Both the position numbers and the translations under genes were made by a program. The notes below the pieces were generated by a model. It was not told the origin of the DNA. It searched no databases and worked only from the letters and a program-made list of their open reading frames with translations. From the NCBI GenBank assembly GCA_950022655.1, contig OX465588.1:22802527-22866526 (forward strand): DNA of 64,000 nt, read 5' to 3'. The DNA comes from Alentia gelatinosa (lineage: Eukaryota > Annelida > Polychaeta > Phyllodocida > Polynoidae). Below, piece after piece: positions 48,734-60,139 of this stretch. Within the stretch, counting starts at the first letter, position 1. Every line of letters starts with the position of its first letter.

Positions 48734-49329
48734 CCGAAAGGTCTTTTGTTAAAAAAGGATCCCTCAGGCGTCTAATTCAGGGAGCCTTATCCTCAACCAC
48801 CCATGATTTAAGCAATACTTTCTTTGCTGGGAAAACAATGAATATAGATGCTTTGATATCCTGTTACATAGGTTGGCCACCTCTACACTTGGGAAGTGTA
48901 TGATATGGCACCTCTACACTTGGAAAGTGTATGGTATGGCATTACTATTTACATATGCGCCTAGTGAAGAATCCATAAGGATACCTTTATCATTTACATG
49001 GCATCCCTCAGCCAATAGCAATTTAGGAAAGATGAAATATCACTTTATCAGAACGTTGCAAATTAGAATAGTGTCACGATCTACACCAATCTGGAGCGTT
49101 GGTTGGTTAGCGTTGTTACCTGTCCCGCATTTTTTACAGAGGAGGGGGTGTAAAACAGGTAGGAAATATGGTCCATCAGGACCTTTGTAACAGGATATCA
49201 AAGCATCTATATCCAATATATATATATATTTTAAAGAAAAATGTTGCTAAAATTTTGAGTGGTTGGGGATAAGGGTAGAGTTCCCTGCATTAGACGCCTG
49301 AGGGATCCTTTTACAAAAGATCCTTTTGG
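48734..49329. mobile_element. Fold-back DNA element with about 135-bp terminal inverted repeats
   Basis: The left arm 48734-48868 and right arm 49185-49329 are reverse complements over almost their whole length. Conserved blocks include GGATCCCTCAGGCGTCTAAT and TATAGATGCTTTGATATCCT. The interior is about 315 bp. It contains a roughly 30-bp tandem duplication near 48874-48937, each copy carrying the small palindrome TACACTTGGGAAGTGTA or a variant. A (TA)n run abuts the left end. No transposase is encoded, so it is non-autonomous. The superfamily is not assignable because target-site duplications are unclear. Confidence 0.88.
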
Positions 49330-50755
49330 TTTTTTAAGTTGCCTTAAGAAGCATCATGAAAAAGGGTTACATCAATACATTGAGATTTCTTGTTTTCTCT
49401 TGAATTGATATGATATACAGGTCTTATCATCTATGACAATACTGTAATGATCCCCGACTGTTCCATGCCTGCATATCTTTGTTTATTGTGGACGTTGTCC
49501 AATATCATTGATCAGAATGCAAACAGTCGTTTGGCGGTACTAGTTACTCACGCGGTACGCGTTCTAGATTGTTCGCCACCTGTCTCCGACTAACCCGGCG
49601 TTCTTGAACTTCGCACCACCTGGCGTTTACACTAGACGACTAAAACGTGACGACTGTAGATCGTCTAGCTAGTAGTTGCTAGCTGGTGCTTGATTACGCA
49701 ATATCAACCGTAATAGTTGCAAACAAACTGTAATGAATTTACATGTGCAAATGGAAAGGTGAATTATCATACCTCTGGCCCAGCTCCTACACATGTCCTC
49801 TTCATGGCTTTACAACATGTACGTGCAGTATGGGGTATGCATGGCGGCGAAGCCCAACAAATCGGTCAAAAGAAAAGGTAAAAAGTGGATATCTAAAGGT
49901 ATATGATAATACGGAAACAGGTATGTACTGTGTCTGTATGTGATTAATATACTTGGTAAAATTGATGATTAGATGAAAATCTGCCTTTGGTATTGATTCA
50001 TCTGATCGTCAATTTTACCAAGTATTTGAAACGTACAGCCACCCTGTTTCCATATTTTATTATATACTTATTCAGAAACTCAGACTGCTGCTATGAGCGT
50101 AGTACTTTCATTATATGGCTAAGGTACTCCATAATTTCTTGTACGGGTTGCCTTTGCATAGGGCCAACAGAGTGAAATACCTCATTCCGCTTGAACGAGA
50201 GACTGACAGAAAAAGGGGTGGCGGATGCCAGCGATTCGTTACTTCAGAGACGTTTTACAAACTCCTCGTAAGGGGTAAGGATGCCTAATGACCAGGTATC
50301 GAGGTAAGTAACTGTTTGTGTGTTGCCTGCTGCAGATATCGGCGAATGAACACGATGTGATCGATCGCTTTTGCATATTTGAGCTATTTAAACTGAATTG
50401 CGAGAATGTCCAACGTTATTCAGTTAGATATTTAGTCAATATGCATTCTTACTCTTTACTTGAAGGATTTGTAAAGCATCTCTAAACACTTGAGCGGTAG
50501 AAGATTAACCCGGAAGTCCAACACGTCCGATGTCACGCAGGTGCAAACACATTATGTTAATGAACTCCCCAATTGCCTAGCTGATGCTTAGCCGTTATTC
50601 GGTCTGTGTGCATTTATCAGAAGAAACGATTTGAGAGTGAGTAACGTAAGCTGGTTCCCGGGCTTTTCACAAAGACAGTGGGTACCAGTAATATTGCACT
50701 CTCTTCAACGCAGTCTGTATCATAGCGGTTAGTTTTGTGACTTTGTAGTTGTAAT
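49330..50755. other. Non-coding stretch
   Basis: It holds a CTCF-like CACCACCTGGCG near 49615 and an inverted pair TACTTGGTAAAATTGA / TCAATTTTACCAAGTA at 49950-49965 and 50009-50024. No exon was recognised. Confidence 0.4.
49950..50024. repeat. Short inverted repeat
   Basis: TACTTGGTAAAATTGA (49950-49965) is the exact reverse complement of TCAATTTTACCAAGTA (50009-50024), separated by 43 bp. The adjoining sequences GAAACAGGTATGTACTGTG and CGTACAGCCACCCTGTTTC extend the complementarity imperfectly. Confidence 0.8.
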
Positions 50756-50759
50756 TCCC

Positions 50760-50900
50760 TTAAAGGATAAAGTCGGGCACCCACTGTCCCGACACACTAC
50801 GAAAATGCTGCGATTGGGCTACGATAAGAAATTTGCCAATCGTAGAGCTTTCGGTCGGGCTCTGTCGGACTGTGTCGCAGTGTGTCGGAACGGGTTTAGC
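50760..50900. repeat. Palindromic element, left copy
   Basis: It starts at TTAA (50760-50763). CCGACACACTACGA (near 50793) pairs with TCGCAGTGTGTCGG (near 50875), and inner arms around GCGATTGGGCTACGAT pair with GCCAATCGTAGAGC. It is related to the element at 52200-52459. Confidence 0.6.
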
Positions 50901-51299
50901 AGCAATAAAAAGAAGACAACAGTAACGGCACAAGCTACGATTCAAAAGGTGCGCCAATGCAAATATCAGGCAAATAATCAATATTATTTGTTAAAAAAAT
51001 TTACTGAAAGAATAAAAATTATTTATTGAGATATAAAAATGAAATAATTTCAACATGTCAGGCATTTCTTGTGGATCAGATCCTGAATATGTACAAAATA
51101 CCATTGGAAATATAAAAAATAAACGAAATGGAACAAATAAAAGCTCATATATATCTATATATCTCTATTTTAATATGGATATGGATCTAATATATGTATA
51201 TACATTTGATTAATTGCGGGCCGAAAATCAACGAGGGGGGTGCATAGTCTACACATTAAAGCTTATATAAAGCAATTAATCTCTATTAATTAATTCAAA

Positions 51300-51597
51300 A
51301 GAATAGGCCCCGCCCTCCACATGGCTGAGCATGTGCAGAACGGGACAACCTAGGGCATTTATTCACTGGGAGTAGCATGGGGCGCTGTCAGGCCTTGTGT
51401 ACATGTACCCTGGACAACTTTGAGGTAATGGTCGTCTATAGGAGCTCTGCTCCAATGCTAAAGCATGGGAGTAGTGTTAGGGCATCGTTACCTGCGCCGA
51501 CTGTCAGACTGGAGCTATAAAACCGACAGCTAGAGGGCTGAGGGCAGTCAGTCAGATCTGACACTCAGCAGTCTACACACAGCCGTGATTACCAACC
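51300..51597 (+). promoter_or_regulatory. TATA/Inr core promoter and proximal region
   Basis: TATAAAA lies at 51516-51522 and an Inr-like TCAGTC at 51548-51553, 34 bp from the TATA T to the candidate +1 A. The predicted leader is about 48 nt up to the ATG at 51598. The upstream 200 bp is GC-elevated and has E-box-like CACATG and repeated TGGGAGTAG motifs (near 51369 and 51468). Confidence 0.5.
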
Positions 51598-52098
51598 ATG
51601 ACAAGCACTAAAGGCAGTACAATGTCCACAAGAAAATATGGTAACTAAAACAATATATGCTCAATATCTATGTATATCTGTGTACCTGTATCTGTGGATC
51701 TATATTTACTCAGGTTAATCACACTGTATTTTGCACACTTTGTAATGAATATGCAAGGCCAGGTGAGAGAAAGTTAGCAGGGCAGTGAGCCATGACATGG
51801 GGGCCAAGGCTGGACTGGTCCTGTAAAGGTTATTTGTAAACATGATATTTGTTGGAGGGAGGGAAGGTATCTAAATAACTCTGTGTATCATGTGTCTCTC
51901 TATATATCTGTATGTGTATCTGTATGGAAAACTATTCATAATACTGCATGTAATAACTGCACTCTTTGGGGATTCATGCAATGTAAGATCTACCCTCCAT
52001 ACTTCACCTGTAGCTCCCACCCTGTGCACTGACCACCATGACTCTGCGTGTGGGTCCTATATACCCCCACACAGCGCAGACTGCGACATGGGGACGGG
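51598..52098 (+). CDS. Putative TATA-driven gene, exons 1 and 2, product unknown
   Basis: Exon 1 (51598-51640) reads MTSTKGSTMSTRKY plus one base and ends at a GTAACT donor. A second exon (52014-52098) follows an acceptor ending CTTCACCTGTAG. It continues in frame as APTLCTDHHDSACGSYI, then PPHSADCDMGTG, and ends at a strong GTGAGT donor. The junction restores one codon (G|CT, Ala), and there is no stop through 42 codons. The composition is polar with several Cys, and no domain is recognised. It sits directly downstream of the TATA/Inr promoter and between two copies of the palindromic repeat. Further exons would lie beyond 52104, but I could not identify them. Transcript evidence would be needed to confirm. 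Confidence 0.4.
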
Positions 52099-52131
52099 GT
52101 GAGTGGTCAGTGGCAGGTGCTTCACACACTA

Positions 52132-52160
52132 GCCGCCCTCTCACACAGTGAGAGGGCGGC
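52132..52160. repeat. Perfect 13-bp stem hairpin in the intron
   Basis: GCCGCCCTCTCAC, ACA loop, GTGAGAGGGCGGC. It lies 34 bp after the GTGAGT donor of the putative exon 2. Confidence 0.9.
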
Positions 52161-52199
52161 GTTATATTTTTTGAAATTATCATTAAGATTAGTTCCCGT

Positions 52200-52459
52200 A
52201 TTTCAGCTTTAAAGAGAACAACGCACTTCGACACACTCCGACGAATCGAACATGTTCAATTTTGTCGGAAGACCTAGGACACTGCATTTCTCCTGTACCA
52301 CTATCGGAGTGTGTCGTAGTACTCATCGTAACACAAGTCCCACTTCCACGATAGATCAATTTCTTCCGACACAAAATTTACTTTTTCATCGGAATGCTTG
52401 TCATAAGGCCATCGTAGTGTATCGGAGGCACAAATCGTGATAGTGGGGTACTCCCTTAA
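52200..52459. repeat. Palindromic element, right copy
   Basis: It contains TTCGACACACTCCGACGAAT and, further right, ATCGGAGTGTGTCGTAGT, and ends CCCTTAAG with TTAA at 52456-52459. The outer sequence, read in reverse (TACCCCACTATCACGA), resembles CACCCACTGTCCCGA at the left end of the copy at 50760. The two could be one TTAA-flanked element of 1.7 kb or two related insertions. Confidence 0.5.
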
Positions 52460-52938
52460 GAATGCATAATGCCTTCAACACCAAATTACGGTAAAATGTG
52501 AATATGTATGGACAATCTAAGGTATATGATAATAGCAGAACAACGTGATTATATCCGTATTCTTTGATTACCTCTTTTAAGCTGTTTTAAAAAACAGGGT
52601 CAGTAGACCTAAACTGGTGTGTTTTAATAAATGAATTTTGGTAAAGGATGCTGTGTGCATCGATTCTAGAGTAGTTAAAAAGGTATGGATGAAAGGCTGT
52701 GGCGTTTTGTATAGTCCTGTTTTGTAACTTGTACTGTCAAATTGTATCCACACTTGTATGTGACTATCGCGTGGAAGATCGCCGGGTGACTGGTGAACGT
52801 GTTGTGTCGGTAATTAGGTTGAATAAAAAAAAAGGCTGTCTAAGAGTCGGTAATCATTCCATACAGATATAATTACATAGTTCTCCTATATTACATCACT
52901 CCAAGAATAAGTTTAGAAATTGGGTGTCCTCTGGAGTT

Positions 52939-52987
52939 AGCTTTCTCTCATATAGGATCTGAGAGCTTTCTCTCATATAGGATCTGA
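52939..52987. repeat. 25-bp tandem duplication
   Basis: AGCTTTCTCTCATATAGGAT and its flanks occur twice in direct succession. Confidence 0.9.
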
Positions 52988-53328
52988 ACTATCATTAGCA
53001 TCGTTATAGCTTGCTTTTACTGCAATAGTACTGACTAGGAGATATTTCTCGCCTCATGTATATTGATAAAATGTATTAGATTGCATCCTGAGGGTCTGAA
53101 TGCCAATAAAAGCGGCACAACCTTCTCCCACTATCGGAATTAAATAGAACAGGAGTTATAGAGAGAGGACTCAAAAAGAAACTACACAATGGTCAATCAG
53201 AGTCAACATTAATCTGGCAGAGGACAAAAGAATAACAAAGGGGAAAAAACGACATCACTGTTTACTGCAACAATGATATGTTTTGTTGGTTCAACGGAGG
53301 TGTCTGCCTCTGGTGAACGTTAAAGCCA

Positions 53329-54843
53329 TTTTCCATTGGCGAATTATTGGTTGCCGATCTGCAGTCGGGAACCACAGATCGAGTTTTGCTGCACACTGAC
53401 GCAGGACTGGTGAATGGAAATAAGACAGCATTCAAACTGGTCACCAATCAGTTTGGTGAGGATTACGTAATAGATCCACCACTGACTGATGCTCAACAAC
53501 CGAGAGGATGAAAATAATTTGATTTTATTGGTGAAGTTCAGGTTTCAGCATGAAAATGGAATCGGTAGCCACCTGTAACAATCCAAGATATACACTGCAC
53601 CCTCACAGACTATTTGATACAGACATGCAGTCACTTGTACCACCTACAGACCTTGAGCAGAATTCCAACTATTGGAGCCATTTTTGTCGCCAAATAGACA
53701 ATGGCCTACAAGGGCATTTTCTGATGGCCGATTATTCTATACCGATCCGCAGTAAGGAACTACCAATTGACTTTTTTGGTATACTAATACCAGGTAGGTG
53801 ACTGAAAGTGAGACATGCAGAAAATTTCTCACCGAATTGATTGGCGATTATTATGTAATAATGTCACCAGCAACTGACTTGGTCAATAACATTGATTTTG
53901 TAGCGGTCTGGCCAGTCGAGTGATGGTCTGTTTACTCTTCGCTAGAGGACATGAGGTATCAGTACCAGCTGTGTAGTGGTTCAGTAGAGCACGTGCACAT
54001 AAGTGCCACGGGTCTGCCTGGATTCCATAACCTGGATTGCATGTAAGGTCAGGTTTGCAGCAGTCAGCAGCTCACTCGCTGTGTTCTCTCTGTGAGGAAT
54101 GAATGATTGGGGCCTCACAAAAATAATAGGTCTTTCTAAACCCTCTTTGTGGTTGAGCAAGATTATCAACTTCAGATAATTTCAGATAATAATCTTGGTC
54201 CCTTTACGTTACTTGACTTTCCAGTGTCTATCCGTCTATCCTACTTGCATTCCAAAAATTCAAACCAACCTATGTAATAACATATAGGGAAGCAACACAA
54301 TCGCCGGATAGATATCTTCCCGAAGGTTGGGTTGCAAACCCAAGGTAGAGCTGGCGACCTCTACAATATCAGTGATTAATTGATACCAACGGGCAATTGC
54401 TGGCCACCTCACTACCGACCCAATAGAACTAGAATCATCAGTGCCGTTTTCATCAGCTAATGAAAAGCTACCTATATTATTCCACAACCCTATTTCACAG
54501 ATTAATGGAGTTCATCTAAAAGTCCGTTAGTTTTGCCACCGACTACTCAAATAACACGTGAGGGTGCAGTGTGTGTTTTGTTTCCCCTGCATTCTTGGCG
54601 TCTATACCGATTAAATTGTCCTGATAAAACCTTGAGATTGCCAACGAAATCAAAGCACTATGATTCTGTTGGTCATTGAACAAGACAGTCGGTGGTGGCC
54701 TTACCAAACTTAACCCTTACCAAGTTAGTTGATGAGCATTTCAAATACCAGGTAGGCTCTATTCACCGATCTTGCTAAGGTATACCCCAAACAACGATTG
54801 GTGGTTCCCTAAAGCAGATTGGGGCCGGCCAATGGAAAATGGC
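53329..54843 (+). mobile_element. Non-autonomous DNA element of the CCATTTTCCATTGGC family
   Basis: The left end GCCATTTTCCATTGGC and the right end GCCAATGGAAAATGGC are exact 16-bp inverted repeats. The next 150 bp on each side share further diverged inverted blocks (GATCTGCAGTCGGGAACCAC against TCTGCTTTAGGGAACCACCA). The interior includes a second copy of the family repeat (53560-53800), related to 7195-7690 and 31418-31728. No transposase ORF was found. The flanks show GTTA on the left and TTAG on the right, so the duplication size is unclear. Confidence 0.55.
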
Positions 54844-54849
54844 TTAGAC

Positions 54850-57780
54850 ACTGCACTCCGCCACTTCACTCCCTCATCCACTTACTTCCCCTCTACTCTC
54901 TCCCACATAACATAACACTTCACATTATTCAAACTTTAATGGGTATAGGATTTCCGTAAGATAGATATGTATATAGTTTGTCAGAATAAGTTTTTTGAAT
55001 AAATGATTGATTGCCCGAAGGTGATATAGGTTATATATCTGGTAGTCACGTAAATTGTTCTGATGCAGAGACAAGATAAAGTGAACAACAATATGAAATA
55101 AAGATAAGCAGTATGGAGAGAAAAGGGAGCATTGAGGAAACACTAACTTGAGGAGGAATACGGTCAGTAGAGATCAATGGAATCCGGTAAGTAAATCATA
55201 TTTTTCGATTAACAACGCTCAAAAATTATTGTCGTAAAACAAAAGTCGGGAAATTGCTTTCAAAATAATATTTTTGACATACCGAAGACAACCGATACTA
55301 TTTTTTAAAAAGAAGTTTTGCAGGTATGTTCAATATGTAGCCGTAGCTGTATATAGCAATGACTACAGAATTCATTAGTAAAATAGTTGACTACCACTGT
55401 TAATCTCGTCCGTGGCTCACTTCATCACAAAGTTCAGGCACCTGCATGGTGACTGAGAGTGCACATTGAGCTGCTCCCTGAAAGGTGAACTACTCGTTAT
55501 CTGTTCATGCTGCGTAATTTGTCCGCAGCCGTAGGCGTACTGTCAGGACATATCGTTGCCTCGCTACACGTGACACATTACGGCACACGTGACACAGCAT
55601 ATATCCCAGGCATCAGAGAGACAAGATAATGAATGATTTTTTCTTCATTGTTATCCTAGCAGAAACCTGGCAGAACCTTACCCCCAGGCGGTTGCAACAG
55701 GGAGGGATGATGTGGTCGCTCATTACTCTGGTAGTGGGTAGGAGGTGTAGTAATAATTACACACACACGATGCGCTGGTGGCAGGAGACATGGCGCATTG
55801 AGGGGAACACAGGGCATGTTGTGAGTGCCACAGAGCACGCTCCAGCCACGTACCCATGTTATTTCAGCGGGATTCACATGAAGCGTGCGCGAAAATATGG
55901 TTACTTTGACAAAATATGTTTTATATATTTTACTCTGGTTTAACTCTAATGCATTTCGTTGCTTGTTCGATATATATATTTTTGCCAAGTTCAAACTTCG
56001 AGACAAAAATGACACAAAATATAATATTGTTCGAAAATTCTGTGTTACACTGGAAAAGACTGCCGCTTGCAGGCGGGGTGGGACACAAATGGTAGACAGG
56101 AGCGTGGGACGGCCACATCTGCAGGACTGCTTACCATTGACCCTATGGAGCCACTGTACACTGAACATGGGGGGTGGGGGAGAGACAGGCTGTAGCCTGT
56201 GTGCCATAGGGACTAAGCTTTCATCTATAAAGAACACTCACTCTTAGATCCCTGCCCTCTAAACAATCATAAAACATGATAATGACTCTTAAAAGGGCGA
56301 TGAGACTGCACCCATCAAGCAGGAACGATTATTACACAAACTGCTTTCCAGGTTTCTATTTCCATACATGACGTTTCCTTGTAGTGGATTGATTCAGGTA
56401 GTTTGTTATCTACCTCAAATAACAGTAATGGGAAATCTTTTCTGGTTAGTTCAAGAGAATCAAACCACAAGAACACAAATTATGGTTAAAAGATTCACGA
56501 AAGGCCAGTGGGGGATCGATGGTCAGTCAAAGGTTTGTTTTTACAACTATTGAATTTACCTGATTCTATTTATATATCGATCATACATGACGTTTTTCTT
56601 TTGTTGGGGTGTCCCTATGTATCATCAGGTGAAGATACCACCAAAACGATGTGATGAAAATATCGGTATGTTTAGGAGAATCCAACTTATATGATTTTTT
56701 ACAGAAGAGATTGAAATGCTTGATCATCGATGATGAAAGGAAACAGAGGGATCAGCTGGTGAGCTATTGACCTGTTCAACATTTAATAGGAAAGGATCAG
56801 ATGCACAGAGCTATCCAGATTAGAAGGATAATCATGAAGTACTTTCTGAAAGACTGGCCCTTACCCAAACCTTCCTCAGCCTCAATACTTGTACAAACCA
56901 CATTTGAATTCGTACAGGTTTACTTAAATTATAGAATTATTGATTAAATGTCGTGCATATTCCTTCTTTCGGATTTCTAGAGTGGATACAGTTTTGCAAT
57001 GTGGTAGGAATTCTTCACTGTAAAATTCGCTATATTATACATACAGATAATTTGGTTAATAATTTGATTGATTTTATTTGCTATGGAAGGAGCGGAATTC
57101 AGATGTTATTGTGAAATTACTTCAATTGGTGAAAAATAAGAACAAAATAGAAATCTATCGTTTGTTACTTACTTTTGAATAGTGGTTACATATGATCAGA
57201 GTTTTGAATGATTAAATCATTATTCTTTGATCATCCATCTGATATATTTGATCTGGGGGTCTGTTTTGTTCTCTAATTGTTATTTGAAATGATTTGTTTA
57301 TGTGAGATACGGCTCTTATCAGATACTCATACTAAGCATTGTTCGCCATTACAGTTGGACAGGCTTCAACAATTTGATCACCTTTAGCTAACGTAAAGTC
57401 CAAGTTAACTGGAATATATGTCCAATAAACCTTTCCAAATTACATTTTAAGATCTAGTTAAATAACTCCCACAACAAATATTGACTGTTATCTATGAGAA
57501 TGTTGAGTTTACAAAGACCCTTATCATAAAAATGTCCATGCACTCTTAGAGTAAGTTCTGTTGGGATAGTATCTTGAATATACCAACCCTTTGGTATGTT
57601 AAAAGCTCATTGCTTTAGATGATTGTTATGGAAAAAAATGTGAGTGTTTTGACATTACTTGAGGTGCTAACAGGCAGTGTGGAAAACAATTTCCCTCTTT
57701 CTAAAGCTTAGTCACAACAGGCAGGTTCAACAGAGCCACTTGAAGCGACGAGCGCCATTTTGAAATTATATTTCCTCACA
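54850..57780. other. Non-coding stretch with overlapping spurious frames
   Basis: Open frames on both strands at 55629-56247 overlap heavily and have no recognisable domain. CACGTGACAC repeats occur near 55565-55600. I assign no gene. Confidence 0.35.
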
Positions 57781-58140
57781 CCCCTTCAACCCGGCATGGC
57801 ATTTTCAATGAAGGCATTTCAAGAGCAACCTGACAGCATTGTCTAGGCCATTCTGAAACGAATGCCACTCCCACTTAGCCGACAAAGCGGAGCAACGTCA
57901 GCGATCGGCGTCAGTGACGTCAGCCGTGACGTCGAAGTCGACTTTAGGGCGGTGAACGCCCTATTACAACAGCATTACCGTCACTACCACAGATTATGTT
58001 TCGCCTTCAAACATGTCAGCCGCCGTTACAGTAGTCTTTCAATATGTACACCTCCAACCAATTATAGAACGGAGCTACGCATGCGTGCGAGCCCGTCCGG
58101 CAGCCAATCAGCGGAAGGCGTTAGTATGACGACGCCATGA
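57780..58140. promoter_or_regulatory. CpG-rich TATA-less promoter candidate
   Basis: A full CRE TGACGTCA lies at 57915-57922, with a half CRE at 57927-57933. ACGCATGCGTGCG (NRF1-like) lies near 58077 and CCAAT at 58104-58108. CpG is much denser than in the flanks. No confident first exon could be assigned on either strand. Confidence 0.4.
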
Positions 58141-58579
58141 CAGTTTGATAGTTAGTGGCTGAGACAGGCAGTAAAGCACAAACATGACTATCACCAGGGA
58201 CCGTCGTTTTTTGTTCCTCTAGAAAGGAGGGATTATTTTCCTTTCTATTTCCTGATGTAAAGGCACCCACTGTGCATGGCAATAATGAGAATGGAATAAA
58301 CTCTATCTTGGTCATTTCCGTAGGTGTAAATGGCGGTATAATTGTCAACTGTAACTTTGAATCGGTGGGGGTGTAATTTCATCTATTTTCTTTGTGTGTA
58401 TGGTATTGCACAGTGATATAGAACTTGCCTTGCTGCTAACATTATTATAAGCGGATTTGCTCGTATATCGATGATCAACGTAGAGGGTTTCAGCCCTAAA
58501 CGGGCTGTGAATTGATTACTTATTGACTCATTTAAGGGTTTCTTCAATACTTTGGATTGAATCGCTCAATAGCTGCTAT

Positions 58580-59045
58580 GATGTAAAGATGAAAAAGGTG
58601 ATCTTTACGTTGCCCATTTATGTTTGTCTCTGGCAACGAAGATTTAAATTGAAATTTGATTCTCTCTGCTTCAAACTCACCCTCGACCTGTGTCTCTCCC
58701 TCACTGATAGTCCCATGCTAGTCCCAAAATTCAAACATGAGATAAAGTAAGTAAAGATTGGTAATGCTCTTTACGTTGTACACCCATATATATGCCTCTG
58801 GAAGCAAATAAATGATTAAAAAATCTATAATTTTAGTCTCAAACACACCCTAAACCAATGTCTTACCCTCACTGATATTCCCACCCTGTTCATAAGAATT
58901 GAACACGAGATCATTGGCTTTTAAAACGGCAACATAAGGATGAGTGTATTATCTTTACGTCGTCCATTGTTATATGTCTTTGACAACGAAGATTTCAATT
59001 GAAATTTGATTGTCTCAGCTTCAAACTCACACTCATCTGAATGAT
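58580..59045. repeat. Three diverged tandem repeats, period 166-184 bp
   Basis: ATCTTTACGTTG at 58601 recurs as CTCTTTACGTTG at 58767 and ATCTTTACGTCG at 58951. Each is followed by a ...CTCTGGCAACGAAG...-type block and by CTTCAAACTCACxCTxxxxC...CCCTCACTGAT or a variant. Divergence indicates an old array. Confidence 0.65.
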
Positions 59046-59564
59046 AAGATAAGATCTAGATCAATAGAAATATAGTTGTGGTAAACAAAAGCAATGGCAA
59101 ACAAAGTAATTTAGAATTTTCTTTATGGATAACATTCGACCTACTCTTCTGTACCTCTCTAAAGTCATAAAGGCACCAATTTCCTAGGCTTGCAATATCA
59201 AGAGAAATGAAGACCATGACTATAACGGATAAATAAATTTAGAATGTTATGAACTCGTAAGTGGTGCCTTTGAACAAAATTAGTTACATCTTGAAGATCA
59301 TCAACGGCGGCTAATGGGAAAGGATGAGAAGAACATTCAGATATATTCATTATCCTACCCCTAATAAAAAACCGCCATAGACTTAACATAGGGAAATTTT
59401 ATGTGGCAGGCCGTGACATAAAGTGTTTTTTATGCCACTAGAGTAATAACAATATTGACCAATCAGAGAGCAGGATGTCAGCTACTATGAAAAAAGTTCT
59501 GTTGGTCATTGACTCAATATTTATCTTTTAGTAATACAAAAGCATAGACGAGGTAGGATAAATA
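59046..59564. other. Non-coding, nothing recognised
   Basis: AT-rich, with no gene seen. Confidence 0.4.
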
Positions 59565-59706
59565 CGAAACCGAACTCGAGTTAGACTTGTCAATGTCTAT
59601 GCCGGTCAGGTCTGCTCCTCACTAAACTCGGCTACGCCTCGTGTAGTAATACGTGACCTTCCCGTCGTGGCATAAACATTGTCAAGTCTAACTCTCGTTC
59701 GGTTTC
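59565..59706. repeat. Fold-back element, 38-39-bp arms
   Basis: The left arm 59565-59603 (CGAAACCGAACTCGAGTTAG onward) and right arm 59669-59706 (GGCATAAACATTGTC to CGGTTTC) are reverse complements with few mismatches. The 65-bp loop carries CTCGGCTACGCCTCG. Confidence 0.85.
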
Positions 59707-59916
59707 TACTAATTAGCAGACCTAATGTCCTTCTTAAACACATATAAACAGGCAGGTATTCATATATAAAAATGGAGTTTGTGATATATAAAGTAAATGG
59801 AATATACGACCCATGTCCTAAAGAGATGAATATTTATTCGACATGAGAACGCGATATAATGATAACTAATAATGGAAGAGAGAACAAGTAACCTGGATTT
59901 AAGGTGAGATCATTCA

Positions 59917-59968
59917 GATGGGCCGTAATCGTCACTTGGCTTCGCCTCGATGACGATTGCGGCCCATC
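59917..59968. repeat. 52-bp hairpin with 18-bp arms
   Basis: Arms GATGGGCCGTAATCGTCA and TGACGATTGCGGCCCATC are complementary at 17 of 18 positions. The loop contains GGCTTCGCC. The style resembles the hairpins at 25763 and 7487. Confidence 0.88.
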
Positions 59969-60139
59969 CAAACTCGTGGAATATTATGTATTTATACGAT
60001 TCCTGATGCAGTTCTACATTGTTAAATACAACAAAGAAATGTATTTTTTAAAACATTTCCTGCTACCATGCCTCATCTTCTTTGCTCCAGAATCTGGGCT
60101 CTGGCCACATGTGACTAACATTGAATGAAAATACCACGT

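Noticed and set aside
55656..56237. 193-codon open frame on the minus strand, with overlapping plus-strand frames
   Set aside because: No recognisable domain. Both strands are open over the same stretch, and splice and promoter context are missing.
57862..58140. 92-codon frame over the CRE/NRF1 block
   Set aside because: No protein family was recognised. The promoter motif cluster is the simpler reading.
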